A program made the position numbers and the translations under genes. The notes under the pieces were generated by a model, which was not told the origin of the DNA, ran no database searches, and was given only the letters and a program-made list of their open reading frames with translations. Of a stretch of DNA of 64,000 bases, positions 13,001 through 20,277 are shown in pieces. Source of the DNA: Chitinophaga pinensis (GTDB taxonomy: Bacteria; Bacteroidota; Bacteroidia; 2-12-FULL-35-15); assembly GCA_945885475.1 (NCBI GenBank), contig CAMCYR010000004.1:46667-110666 (forward strand), written 5' to 3'. Numbering within the stretch: the first letter of the stretch is position 1; each line of letters opens with the position of its first letter.

Positions 13001-16000
13001 AGTTTACCGTTACAACGGGCACCGGATTAACGGTAACAGTTGCAATGGCAGTATTGCTACAGCCTGCTGTTGTTCCGGTTACCGTATATGTTGTTGTACT
13101 ACCTGGTAAAGCAGTTGCTGTGTTTACACCCGTAGACGTTGCACCGGCACTCCATGTATATGTTGTTGCACCACCTGCTGTGAGTGTTGCTGTAGAACCT
13201 GCACAAATTGTCGGAGAATTTATCGTTACTGTAGGAATAGCGTTAACCGTTACTGTCGCAATTGCCGTATTACTGCATCCCGCTGATGTTCCTGTTACTG
13301 TATACGAAGTTGTTGCAGTAGGTGAGGCTGATGCCGTGTTTACACCTGTTGATGAAGCACCTGCACTCCACGTATAGGTGGAAGCTCCTCCTGCAGTAAA
13401 TGTTGCAACTTGTCCATCACAGATTGTCGGGGAATTAACGGTTACCGTTAATGATGAAGCAACCGTTACGGTGGCAATCGCAGAACTAGTGCAGCCCAGT
13501 GAAGTTCCAGTTACTGTATAAGATGTTGTTGATGCAGGGCTTGACGTTGCCGTGTTAAGTCCCGTAACGGTCACTCCTGCAGTCCAGGCATAAGTTGTTG
13601 CTCCAGCAGCTGTTAAAGTTGCTGTTCCACCCGGACAAATTGAGGGGGAGTTTACTGTTGTAACAGGCAATGGATTTACAGTAAGGGTATAGCTTATCGG
13701 AGTCCCGACACATCCAGCTAATGTGGGAGTAATTGTTATCGTTGACGTTACCGGACTGGCTGTTGCGTTTATAGCAGTGAATAGCGGTATGCTAATTGTG
13801 CCGCTGGCAGCAAGACCTATTGATGCATTCGAGTTTGTCCATGTGAATGTAGCACCTGCCGGGCTACTAACAAAAGTATTTGCCGGCACAGATTCCCCAG
13901 CGCAAAAAGTAAGATTGGGTTCAGCAGTAACAATAGGTAATGGATTTACTGTAACGGTTGCAATAGCTGTATTGCTGCAACCTGCAGTTGTTCCTGTTAC
14001 CGTATAAGTAGTAGTTGTTGTTGCTGAAGCAGTAGCTGTATTTAAACCTGTTGACGTAGCTCCAGCGCTCCATGTATAGGTAGTTCCGCCACCGGCAGTT
14101 AATGTTGCGGCATCTCCATTGCATATTGTTGGAGAATTAACTGTAATTGCTAAAAGAGGATTAACTGTAACGGTGGCAATAGCAGTAGATGTACAGCCCG
14201 CTGCCGATGTTCCAGTAACGGTGTATGAAGTTGTTGTTGCAGGCGCTGCAGTAGCAGTTGTGACACCCGTAACGGTTACACCCGCAGTCCATGAATATGT
14301 TGCTGCTCCTGCAGCCGTAAGTGTTGCTGTTCCACCTGGGCAGATGGTTGCAGAAGTAACCGTGGTAATTGGCAATTGATTTACAGTGATCGTGTAGGTT
14401 ATGGGGGCTCCTTCACAGCCAGTTAATGTTGGTGTAATCGTAATAGTCCCCGTAATTGGTCCTGCAGTCGCATTGGTTGCTGTAAATGTCGGTATACTTG
14501 TTACCCCGCTTGCTGCCAATCCGATTGCAGCATTTGAGTTTGTCCAAGTAAAAGTTGCACCTGCAGGTGCACTTGTAAATGTATTCGCAGGAACAGTAGC
14601 TCCAGCGCAAAAAGAAAGGTTAGTCTCAGCTGTAACTGTTGGTAATGGATTTACTGTAACTGTAGCTATAGCAGTGTTTGAACAACCTCCTGTTGTTCCA
14701 GTTACATTGTAAGTGGTTGTTCCGGCCGGACTAACAGTGATTGGATTTAATATTGATCCTGTTGACCATAGGTAGGTTGTTCCACCCGCAGCCGATAGTG
14801 TTGCCGTTGCGCCTGCACATATGCTTGGTGAATTTACAGTTATGATTGGTAATGGCGTAACGGTTACGGTTGCTACAGCTGTTCCAGTGCATCCGTTTGC
14901 GTTTGTTCCTGTAACAGTATAGGACGTTGTGGTTGCTGGAGTAGCTGATGCAGTTGCTCCGCCACCAGATGTTGCACCTGCACTCCATGTGTATGTAGTT
15001 GCTCCTCCTGCTGTTAATGTTGCAGTTTGTCCGGCACAGATTGTTACTGGACTTAATGTTACAACCGGCATTGCATATATGGTAACGGTAGAAGTTGTTG
15101 TAGATGTGCAACCTCCAGCAGCTGTAATCGTGTGCGTGATCGTATATGTACCTGGTGTAGTATAAACAACGCCAGACTGATTATTTGTAGTTGATGATGC
15201 TGGCGTGGCTCCACCACCGCCAAAATTCCATGAATAAGTATAACCCGCAGCCGTTGAACCGGTATTCGAGAAACTAAATGTATTTCCAGTTAAACACTGA
15301 TTTGGAGATTGTGTAAAGGTGGAAGTAGGCTGTGGATTTACCGTTATTGTAAAGGTAATAGGAGCGCCAGGGCATGTTCCCAAAGTAGGTGTAACGGTGA
15401 TTGTGCTGGTGATAGGTGCTGTTGTTGTATTTGTTGCAGTAAAAATTGGTAAACTGGTTGTGCCACTTGAGGCTAATCCTATTGCGGCATTAGAGTTAGT
15501 CCACGTGAACGTTGCTCCAAGCGGAGTGCTTGAAAATGTATTCGCAGCGATGATGGCTCCTGCACAAACAGCAATGTTAGGTTCTGCTGTTATAACTGGA
15601 ACCGGATTTACAGTTACAATTGTTGTTGCTGTGCAGATAACCCCGCCACTTGTTACAGTAACAGTATATATTCCGCTCATTGCTGTCGTTGCTGTCGGTC
15701 GACTTGGATTTTGTAATGTTGAGGTGAATCCACCAGGGCCAGTCCAGCTATAGGTTCCTCCCCCTGTTGAATTCAACTGAATTGTAGATCCTGCGCAATA
15801 AGGTCCAGTATTTGTTGCCGTTGCAGCACATGTGTTGCACGGTGCTGGTGAGGTATAAGCAGTAGTAAGCGAACACGTAGGATCAGCAGAAAAAGTGGCA
15901 GTAATTGAACACGCTCCACCTGTTGCAGTAATCCCGGGAAGTGTATATGAAATAGGACTTGTCCATGGCAACGGAACTGTAGTGCTACCTCCACAAGAAC

Positions 16001-17012
16001 TGCTAACGGTAAGTGTTCCTGTTGTTGGAGGATAACTCAGTGTGATTTGACCCGTAACGGAATATTGATTTGTTGCCGGAACGCACGCTCCGGGGACTGC
16101 TGTTAAACCCGTCATATTACAAAGGATCGCACAGTTGGTTGTTCCGTCAGTTCCAGGAAGATTTGCTGCCGTTGCAGAAATATTTGTGGGAACATTTGAG
16201 TAGTTGGTAATTAGTAACATATACCACTGTCCGGCTATTGCTGCCGGGATATCTACTTGTTCTGTTGCTGCAATAGAATAGCTGCAATCAATGCCAACTG
16301 CTCCAGCACTGATGGCTGCACACATGGAGGCTTGGGTTGCAAAAGGTCCCCATAAAATAAAATCGATATCGACTGCTGCAGAATTTGAAAGGTTGATTTG
16401 AATCGGACCTGAAGTTGCAATGTTTAAATAATACCAGGCCGGGTTAGGTTGTGAAAATAAACAGCCATAGTTAGGACCGACAGGAGCAGATGTACCTGTG
16501 GATGCCGGAAATGTAAGACCTGAAGAAGTACAAAATGGCTGAGCTTCACCACAGGTACCTGGCTCAGGTGGTGGCGGTGGTGGTGGGGTGGTGCTGCAGC
16601 TAATAGCTGCGACCCATCCAGGATAAGTTATAGACCCATCAGAAGTAAAAGAAAATGTGATACATCCACCTAATGAGGAAGTTACCGTACCGGGGCTGTT
16701 TGTTCCCGTATAATTTCCAATCAGTGGGGAACCTACAGTAGGGCCGTTATAAATAATTAATCGGTCGAAACTGTTTTCTGTTACAAAAGAACTAAAGGTG
16801 AACGTAATATATTGTCCAGCAGGCGCACAGAATGTTGCAGTAAAGTTTTGACCATTCGTATACGCACCAGCAGGTCCACCGCTATCATAGAATGTTCCGC
16901 CGCAAGCGCCACTCACTGTGCCTAGGTTGCCCATATTGTAGATTTGAGCACTTAGTTGCGATGTAATGCTAATTGCTAATAAAGTAATGAGAGAGGAGAG
17001 TAGTTTTTTCAT
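4053..17012 (-). CDS. Giant secreted adhesin: CUB-like, Ig-like, SprB and PKD repeats with a T9SS type B tail
   Basis: A 4319-residue secreted protein. Order of parts: signal peptide (1-22, ending LSAQ); CUB-like domain (about 24-140); a proline run (PPPPPPPEP, near 145-153); a cysteine-containing region to about 395 that is clearly homologous to the N-terminus of the 875-residue protein upstream; one Ig-like module; 18 Ig-like repeats of about 70 residues (about 646-2120) with three related longer modules interspersed or just before; 22 SprB-like repeats (about 2195-3895) with phrases like TVTVTDANGCT; two PKD domains (near 4067 and 4154, SWNFGDGSS); and a CHU_C gliding-associated sorting domain from about 4221 (VPNAFTPLNNDGINDTF ... 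IGHVTIVK). SprB repeats are known from the Flavobacterium gliding adhesin SprB, so a surface-exposed, T9SS-exported adhesin is likely. It is last in a three-gene operon, 22 bases after the small secreted gene. Confidence 0.9.
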   Translation of the reverse strand: MKKLLSSLITLLAISITSQLSAQIYNMGNLGTVSGACGGTFYDSGGPAGAYTNGQNFTATFCAPAGQYITFTFSSFVTENSFDRLIIYNGPTVGSPLIGNYTGTNSPGTVTSSLGGCITFSFTSDGSITYPGWVAAISCSTTPPPPPPPEPGTCGEAQPFCTSSGLTFPASTGTSAPVGPNYGCLFSQPNPAWYYLNIATSGPIQINLSNSAAVDIDFILWGPFATQASMCAAISAGAVGIDCSYSIAATEQVDIPAAIAGQWYMLLITNYSNVPTNISATAANLPGTDGTTNCAILCNMTGLTAVPGACVPATNQYSVTGQITLSYPPTTGTLTVSSSCGGSTTVPLPWTSPISYTLPGITATGGACSITATFSADPTCSLTTAYTSPAPCNTCAATATNTGPYCAGSTIQLNSTGGGTYSWTGPGGFTSTLQNPSRPTATTAMSGIYTVTVTSGGVICTATTIVTVNPVPVITAEPNIAVCAGAIIAANTFSSTPLGATFTWTNSNAAIGLASSGTTSLPIFTATNTTTAPITSTITVTPTLGTCPGAPITFTITVNPQPTSTFTQSPNQCLTGNTFSFSNTGSTAAGYTYSWNFGGGGATPASSTTNNQSGVVYTTPGTYTITHTITAAGGCTSTTTSTVTIYAMPVVTLSPVTICAGQTATLTAGGATTYTWSAGATSGGGATASATPATTTSYTVTGTNANGCTGTAVATVTVTPLPIITVNSPSICAGATATLSAAGGTTYLWSTGSILNPITVSPAGTTTYNVTGTTGGCSNTAIATVTVNPLPTVTAETNLSFCAGATVPANTFTSAPAGATFTWTNSNAAIGLAASGVTSIPTFTATNATAGPITGTITITPTLTGCEGAPITYTITVNQLPITTVTSATICPGGTATLTAAGAATYSWTAGVTVTGVTTATAAPATTTSYTVTGTSAAGCTSTAIATVTVNPLLAITVNSPTICNGDAATLTAGGGTTYTWSAGATSTGLNTATASATTTTTYTVTGTTAGCSNTAIATVTVNPLPIVTAEPNLTFCAGESVPANTFVSSPAGATFTWTNSNASIGLAASGTISIPLFTAINATASPVTSTITITPTLAGCVGTPISYTLTVNPLPVTTVNSPSICPGGTATLTAAGATTYAWTAGVTVTGLNTATSSPASTTSYTVTGTSLGCTSSAIATVTVASSLTVTVNSPTICDGQVATFTAGGASTYTWSAGASSTGVNTASASPTATTSYTVTGTSAGCSNTAIATVTVNAIPTVTINSPTICAGSTATLTAGGATTYTWSAGATSTGVNTATALPGSTTTYTVTGTTAGCSNTAIATVTVNPVPVVTVNSLTICSGQTANLTATGASTYTWSAGAVSTGTNTANATPGTTTTYTVTGTLSGCTNTAVATVTVTPLPSVTVNSPTICAGQTAALSASGATTYSWSGGASSTGVSTADAVPSTTTTYTVTGTTSGCTNTAVATVTVNPLPAITVNSPTICAGTPANLTASGAATYVWSAGAVSSGVNTANASPATTTSYTVTGTTAGCSVTAVSTVTVNPLPIVSVNSPTVCPGQTATLTAAGAATYTWSAGATSTGVSTASASPGATTSYTVTGTSAGCTGTAVATVTIGGSITVTVNSPTICPGGTATLSASGGTSYVWSAGATSTGINTASASPGSTTSYTVTGTAGGCTGSAVATVTIAAAIAITVNSPTICNGQIANIAASGATAYTWSAGASSTGITTADATPAATTSYTVTGTASGCTGTAVSTVTVTPLPTVTVTSPTICIGSSATLTAGGATTYTWSAGATSTGATTATASPITTTSYTVTGSASGCTNTAVSTVTVTPLPIVTVNSPTICAGQTAALIALGATTYTWSAGAISSGINTANGSPLATTTYTVTGTATGCSNTAVSTITVNPLPVITVNSPTICNGAIATLTATGAATYTWSAGASITGLNTADATPATTTTYTVTGTSAAGCTNTAIATITVTPLPTVTVTSPSICFGAVATITAGGATTYTWTAGATSSGATTATASPATTTTYTVTGTSSGCVNTAVTTVTVNPLPIVTVNSPSICPGSTATLTAGGATTYSWSAGALPTGVNTATASPLVSTTYTVTGTLLGCVATATSTISINAALTVDAGPNDTICFGGSTPLTVTPNGAGFTYSWTPAAGLTSTTIFNPSANPTATTTYVVVVTDINGCSGNDNVTIYSDSQINSTVSGINITCNSACNGSATVSAIGGSNIYTYLWSNAITSATNSSLCPGSYSVTVTDNWGCTATGSTSITQPTLLSAAITLSSSVTCNGACNGTATVAGSGGTIGGGYTYSWNTIPVQTSATATAMCAGTYTVTVRDANNCTNTTTVTISEPSVLTSSISAQTNVSCFGGSTGSVTISGTGGTPSFTYSINGGTTFQTSGTFTGLSAGTYSIIVKDGNNCTVAQAVTITQPTVVSSSITAQTNVSCFGGNTGSATVLATGGTVGYTYSIDGGASFQSSGTFNSLIAGTYTIIVTDGNGCSINQPLTITQPTQVTVTATKVDATCGAANGSLTATGLNGTPGYTYSIGAAFQASGTFTGLAAGTYTVTVKDLNNCTTTTIITIVDLSGLTASISAQTNVSCNGGTNGSVTVVASGSTGPYLYSINGGVLGGSGTFTALSQGIYTVVAQDGNGCTTSVPVTIIQPTVLTGNISAQTNISCFGLSNGSITVVAAGGTATYTYSIDGGAFVASPTFTGLTVGAHTIIIRDANNCAVSVPCTITQPTALTLVTTTTNAICIAANGAATVTASGATPTYTYFWSGSGASTATNSAITAGNYTVTVTDANGCSQTSTTSVGQNPGATAVISSSTNVTCAASNNGTATVSMGAGATPPFTYAWNPGSQTTVTASGLAPASYTVTVTDGNGCISSASVIITEPTILTQTFTTSNISCFGGSDGSITINPAGGTPGYTYLWTPGSYTTQTISGLSAGTYTCVYTDVNGCQKTGSVAITEPAGMSLTSTQVDATCNIANGSATISAGGGTGPYSYLWSDPAAQTTTTASGLPSNTYLVTVTDANACTQTLSVTINNLAGPVATLFATNNVSCFGENDGSATVTVSGGTIPFTFLWNNGQTLPTATNLIAGTYTLVATDANGCIASTSATITEPILLDLAIAGTNPTCFGACNGTLISNTFGGTAPYTYLWNPGGVTTPFTLGLCAGTYTLQVTDVNGCTAFKPATLTAPTAVTASTTSTNISCSGLCNATATANPLTGTGPFTYLWSDISAQSTQTATGLCSGTYTVTVTDAGGCTTTATAVITSPTSMIASITTIGNVTCFAACDGYATATVTGGSAPYNYLWMPTSTAGASVNNLCAANYTVTVTDANGCTASTTATITEPFALVASITSTNVTCYNACDATANAVYTGGTGPFTFQWTPTFQTTPNITNICDGVHDLTVVDGNGCTASASVVISQPTILAVSTVTTNSSCGNADGSACAAVIGGIPPFSYSWNDPSTQTTICASNINSGVYTISITDANGCSIAGLANVNDNAAPVVTIPTSTNVTCAGAANGNAQAAIVGGIVPYTILWSPSGQTTSFISGLSGGIYSVIVTDSIGCVGTSSVTINEPAPLVSGILATSNVSCFLTCDGTATVGAGGGTAPYTYLWNDAATQASQTATGLCAAGYTVTITDVNGCISTSSTTITSAPAINIAVVSTTNVSCNSGNNGAINLNITGGTPGYTYTWTPSVGSGPIVSGLLAGIYTVVVTDQNGCSNTMNFNITEPTAITLSTISNPSTCGNANGFVSVTPSGGTPGYTYLWNDPSNQVSAIATSLPAGAYTVVVTDSQGCTADTSIVLLDRSGPTLDPFAFTEPLCYETALGSATVFPVGGQPLYTYSWSGIGSQITQTATALIAGTYTVTVTDANGCSVTGSVTVTQPSPTDIIVSPTDTICIGENAQLYGAGYGGTPGYTYFWVPATFVGAGPHVVNPTTTSTYNVFLTDANGCVSPTETITLFVNPPVTVSASDVSVCSGSFVTISASASGGNGGPYTYTWSNAVIGASQSVSPSLASSPFDYFVIVDDGCSFLATDTATVTVNPVAIALMLANDTAGCEDFTVTFNAVSDIGTSYSWNFGDGSSNQIGEPVTHTYLNSGSYDVTLTVTTALGCVSSISNVNYIDVFPAPSASFSYSPTSVTQTVPLVSFTDQTIGAGAPFIWSWDFNHPFGIFTDTVQNPSFSYNDPGSYTVQLIVTNTFGCTDTAYNDVIVLPEYTLYVPNAFTPLNNDGINDTFMPQGVGIDPNDFELSIFDRWGSLIYKTTDVNKGWDGRANGGDKIAQIDVYVWKIITKDFNGNEKEYIGHVTIVK
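5325..10430 (-). repeat. Block of 22 SprB-like repeat units
   Basis: I count 22 units of about 70-80 residues of the pattern NVSCFGxxNGSATVxAxGG...YTYxW...TxxGLxAGTYTVTVTDANGCT, typical of the SprB repeat family found in gliding Bacteroidota. The units are diverged from one another, with cysteine spacing varying between sub-types (CFGG, CNGAC, CGxANG). Confidence 0.85.
10650..15080 (-). repeat. Block of 18 Ig-like repeat units
   Basis: I count 18 units of about 70 residues. Each opens with a form of TVNSPTICAGQTATLTA, has a central Trp (TYTWSAGA) and closes with TVTGTSxGC...ATVTVNPLP. Three longer modules of the type TAEPNLTFCAGxxVPANTF are interspersed or immediately precede the block. Units are similar but not identical, unlike those at the left edge of the window. 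Two cysteines per unit suggest one disulfide per domain. Confidence 0.85.
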
Positions 17013-17034
17013 TCGAGAGATATTGAAAAGTTTT

Positions 17035-17412
17035 TTACTTCTTAATTTTTACGATTTGAACTTTACCTGCATACAGTAAAAATGCAATATCCGTTTTTGG
17101 AATGTTGTCCATAATTGTAAGTGGGCTGATTGGTTTTTGATACGTTTCTAATAATTCCTTTGCTGAATACAATTCAACTGTAACGGCACTTTTTACAAAT
17201 GTTATTGTTCTTCTTTTATCGTAAAATCTATATTCGTCAAAGCTGAAGTTGCTTAAAAGGTAATAGTAGTTTTCGGTTTCTTTTGCATTCCCTGCATTAT
17301 TAACTACATAGTGCGGTTTTGTGCCTTGAGCAAATGCTGTTATATCTACTATTAAAAATAAAAACAAGAAAAATATTGTTCTTACTATAGTTTTTCTCAT
17401 AGTTGTTTTCAT
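17035..17412 (-). CDS. Small secreted protein of unknown function between two adhesins
   Basis: A 125-residue protein with a clear signal peptide (hydrophobic FFLFLFLIVDITAFAQ, cleavage after AQ near residue 29) and a mature part of about 96 residues that is basic at its end (VQIVKIKK). No cysteine remains in the mature part and I recognise no domain. It lies 28 bases after the 875-residue adhesin gene and 22 bases before the giant adhesin gene, so the three are surely co-transcribed. The position suggests a periplasmic or surface partner of the adhesins, which is inference from context only. An alternative ATG five codons in (MRKTIV) would give a more typical signal peptide. Confidence 0.8.
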   Translation of the reverse strand: MKTTMRKTIVRTIFFLFLFLIVDITAFAQGTKPHYVVNNAGNAKETENYYYLLSNFSFDEYRFYDKRRTITFVKSAVTVELYSAKELLETYQKPISPLTIMDNIPKTDIAFLLYAGKVQIVKIKK

Positions 17413-17440
17413 AGAACTTAATCAAGATTCGTTTAAACTG

Positions 17441-20068
17441 TTATTTTACAATAGTTACGTGTCCTATTGCTTTGTGCTTTTTACCCTTTACGTCTTTATA
17501 GTTAAATCGGTATACGTAAACATCAATTTGAACAAGGGTTCCGTTATTGTTGACAGAACCATTCCAGCCTTCATATAAATCTCTCGTATGACAAATTTTA
17601 TTACCCCATCTATCAAAAATTAACATTTCAAAATTGTCCGGTGCAATTCCATGAGAATAGATGTTGAAAAGGTCATTTATTCCATCCGCATTAGGTGAAA
17701 AAGAATTTGGAATATAGGCTGTAATGATATCATCAATGATAATAGTATAGATAATTGAATCAATACAACCGTTTACATTCGTCGAATACAATGTAACAGG
17801 GTATGCCCCAATTTCCGACCAATTATGAATCGGATTTTGAGCTGTAGATGATGTGTTATCTCCAAAGTCCCAAAGCCAATTGCTCGAGTTCGTTGATAGA
17901 TTTGTAAAATAGGCAGTCGGATTTAAAATGTCAATTGTAGTCGGACTAAAAATAAAATTAGCATCCGGTTGAGGAAATACATTTATCATACAGGGAATAG
18001 AATCTGTAGTTGAGCATCCCGCTCCGAAACTAACAGTTAAAGTTACAGTGTTGCATCCGTTTTGTGTAAAAACATGAGTAATGGTAGACCCGACACCTGT
18101 TGTACCATCGCCAAAGTTCCAAGTATAAGTTGCACCTGGATTTCCTGCTGTATTTGCAACCAAGTTACAAACTACAGGATTACATCCACTTAAAGTGTCG
18201 CCACTAAAACTAACTGTTGGAGGGGCTGAACTTGTTACGGTTGCTACTGCACTTCCTGTACAACCCAAAGTTGTTCCAGTTACAGTATAACTTGTTGATG
18301 TTCCTGGAACTGTTATTGGATTGGTTATTGCTCCTGTAGACCATAAATAATTTGTTGCTCCTGAAGCTGAAAGTGTTGTTGAAATTCCTGCGCAGGTAGT
18401 TGGTGAATTAACAGTTATAATTGGATTTGCATTTATCGTTACGGTTGTTGAAGATGATGAATTACAAGCTGGGGGGCCAACTACCGTCGTATTTACTGTA
18501 TAAACGCCAGACATCGCTGCAGTAGTTCCTGTAATGGTTGGGTTTTGTAATGCGGATGTAAAGCCAGCAGGTCCGCTCCAACTGTATGTTGCGCCACCAA
18601 CTGTAGTTGCTGTTAAATTTAAGGTTTGTCCTTCACATAATGGTCCGTTATTTCCAGCCGTTACTGGGCAAAGCGAGCAGGATGGAGGTGCTGTGTAGGT
18701 TTGCGTTAATGTACATGCTGGATCTGCAGAAAAAACTGCAGTTACTATACAAGCTGATCCGTTTGAACTTAATCCGTTTAGTGCATAAGCCAATGAACTC
18801 GTGAATGGCGGATTTAACACCTGAACAGTTCCACCACATGAACTAGTAACAGTTAAAGTACCAGTAGCAGGGGGATTTACAAATGTAATGCTTCCGGTTA
18901 CTGAATAATTATTTGTAGCAGGGTCGCATACTGATGGTGTTGCTGTTAAGGCTGTAATAGAGCAAACTACCAGACAGGGAGCGGGTGCAGTGTAGGATTG
19001 AGTAAAAGTACATAAAGCATCAGCAGAAAAAACGGCAGTAACATTACATGCTGCTCCATTAGACGTTAATCCAGTGAAACTATATGCTGCTGGACTAACA
19101 AAGGGTGCATTTAAAACAAGGGGTGTTCCACCACAAGAGTTGGTTATTGTTAAAGTCCCTGTGGCTGGAGCATTTACAAAAGTGATATTTCCATTTACAT
19201 CATATTGCTGCGTTACGGGGTTACATGCTGTTGGTGTAGCAGTTATGCCTGAAATCAGACATGTAACGGTGCATGGTGCCGGGGATGTGAATGCGGTAGT
19301 GAGTGTACATAAAGGATCTGCAGAAAATACGGCCGTGACCGTACAGCCCCCTCCTGTAGCGGGTATTCCCGCAAGTGAGTAGGTTGCTGTGGTGGGGGGG
19401 AAAGGTGGATTAATGACTTGCGTGACCCCGCTGCAACTATTTGTGATCGTCAGTGTCCCCGTTGTCGGGGGGTCGACATACGTTATTGTTCCTGTTAATG
19501 TAAAGGTATTTGTAGCAACGTTGCAAGGTCCTGGAACCGCTGTTAATGCGGTCATGTTACATAATATTGCACAATTTGTCGTCGCTGTACTTGACCCGTT
19601 GGAGCCAAAGGTAATGTCAGCAGGTGATCCGTTATAGTTTGTTAGCATTAAAATGTAAAATTCACCAACAAGTGCAGTAGGGATGGTACATGTTTCATTT
19701 GCTGCAGTAGAATAGCTACAGTCGACTGCAGATCCTGAAAGACCGGAAGCACAGCCTGCAGAAGGGGATGTGAAGGGGCCCCAACAAATAAAATCAACAT
19801 CTGTGCCTGAACCTGCAGCAGTTTGCTGTGAAATATCAATTATCAGCGTTCCCGGAGTTGCGATTTGAACATAATAAAAAGCGGGATTTGGCTGTGTGCC
19901 TAAACAACCATAATTTGGTCCAGAAGGAGCAGTTGTAGTAGTTGAAGCCGGAAATGTATAGGTTACACCAGTGCAAAACGGATCAGCTGTCGCACAGTCG
20001 GCTCCTTGGGAGAATATGTTATTTGTGAAGCAGAAAATTATAAAAACAAAAAGTAGAAGTTTTTTCAT
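17441..20068 (-). CDS. Secreted Ig/PKD repeat protein with a T9SS type B (CHU_C) tail
   Basis: An 875-residue protein. It has a signal peptide (MKKLLLFVFIIFCFTNNIFSQ) and an N-terminal region of about 230 residues homologous to residues 154-395 of the giant adhesin (shared NYGCLxxQPNPAxYY, TTNCAILCNMTxLTAVPG). Then come about three repeats with ATGTLTxTxSCGG and FSADxxCTxTxxYTAPxxC, an Ig-like unit of the TICAG type, two PKD domains (TWNFGDGTTG; WLWDFGDNTS) and a CHU_C sorting domain (IPNSFSPNADGINDLF ... IGHVTIVK). It is the first gene of the adhesin operon and probably a surface-anchored or released T9SS cargo. The last seven residues are identical to those of the giant protein, consistent with a shared secretion signal. 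Confidence 0.88.
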   Translation of the reverse strand: MKKLLLFVFIIFCFTNNIFSQGADCATADPFCTGVTYTFPASTTTTAPSGPNYGCLGTQPNPAFYYVQIATPGTLIIDISQQTAAGSGTDVDFICWGPFTSPSAGCASGLSGSAVDCSYSTAANETCTIPTALVGEFYILMLTNYNGSPADITFGSNGSSTATTNCAILCNMTALTAVPGPCNVATNTFTLTGTITYVDPPTTGTLTITNSCSGVTQVINPPFPPTTATYSLAGIPATGGGCTVTAVFSADPLCTLTTAFTSPAPCTVTCLISGITATPTACNPVTQQYDVNGNITFVNAPATGTLTITNSCGGTPLVLNAPFVSPAAYSFTGLTSNGAACNVTAVFSADALCTFTQSYTAPAPCLVVCSITALTATPSVCDPATNNYSVTGSITFVNPPATGTLTVTSSCGGTVQVLNPPFTSSLAYALNGLSSNGSACIVTAVFSADPACTLTQTYTAPPSCSLCPVTAGNNGPLCEGQTLNLTATTVGGATYSWSGPAGFTSALQNPTITGTTAAMSGVYTVNTTVVGPPACNSSSSTTVTINANPIITVNSPTTCAGISTTLSASGATNYLWSTGAITNPITVPGTSTSYTVTGTTLGCTGSAVATVTSSAPPTVSFSGDTLSGCNPVVCNLVANTAGNPGATYTWNFGDGTTGVGSTITHVFTQNGCNTVTLTVSFGAGCSTTDSIPCMINVFPQPDANFIFSPTTIDILNPTAYFTNLSTNSSNWLWDFGDNTSSTAQNPIHNWSEIGAYPVTLYSTNVNGCIDSIIYTIIIDDIITAYIPNSFSPNADGINDLFNIYSHGIAPDNFEMLIFDRWGNKICHTRDLYEGWNGSVNNNGTLVQIDVYVYRFNYKDVKGKKHKAIGHVTIVK

Positions 20069-20094
20069 AAAAAAAGATTTTGACTGATAAATAT

Positions 20095-20117
20095 ATGCAT
20101 AATTTTCTATTATGCAT
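20095..20117. promoter_or_regulatory. Perfect inverted repeat in the divergent adhesin/mdh region
   Basis: ATGCATAAT, five bases (TTTCT), ATTATGCAT: a perfect 9-bp inverted repeat. It lies 27 bases before the start codon of the adhesin operon and about 160 bases before mdh. It could be an operator for a dimeric regulator or an mRNA hairpin in the adhesin leader. No T-run follows it in either direction that would make it a terminator. Confidence 0.5.
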
Positions 20118-20277
20118 TACTTTGATGTAAAATAATCAAATTAAGTTGCATTAAAATTAAATTTGATGTCAAATTGTTAGTAAAAATGAAAACTGTTAAA
20201 AACTTAATGGTTCAATATGTTTTTCTTTTCTAATTTAGCGCTCGAAAATAGTGATAACCCTATAAAATCTCTTAAAA

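Noticed and set aside
428..15753. Many plus-strand open frames of 60-180 residues opposite the adhesin genes (for example 1898-2452 and 12907-13377)
   Set aside because: They mirror the repeats of the minus-strand genes, being rich in Val, Ala and Pro with the same period, and have no start context or known domain. They are by-products of the repeat codons.
1..17012. Regularly spaced repeats that might suggest a CRISPR array
   Set aside because: Repeats are translated, about 210-240 bases long and diverged at third codon positions. There are no unique spacers of 30-40 bases and no cas genes.
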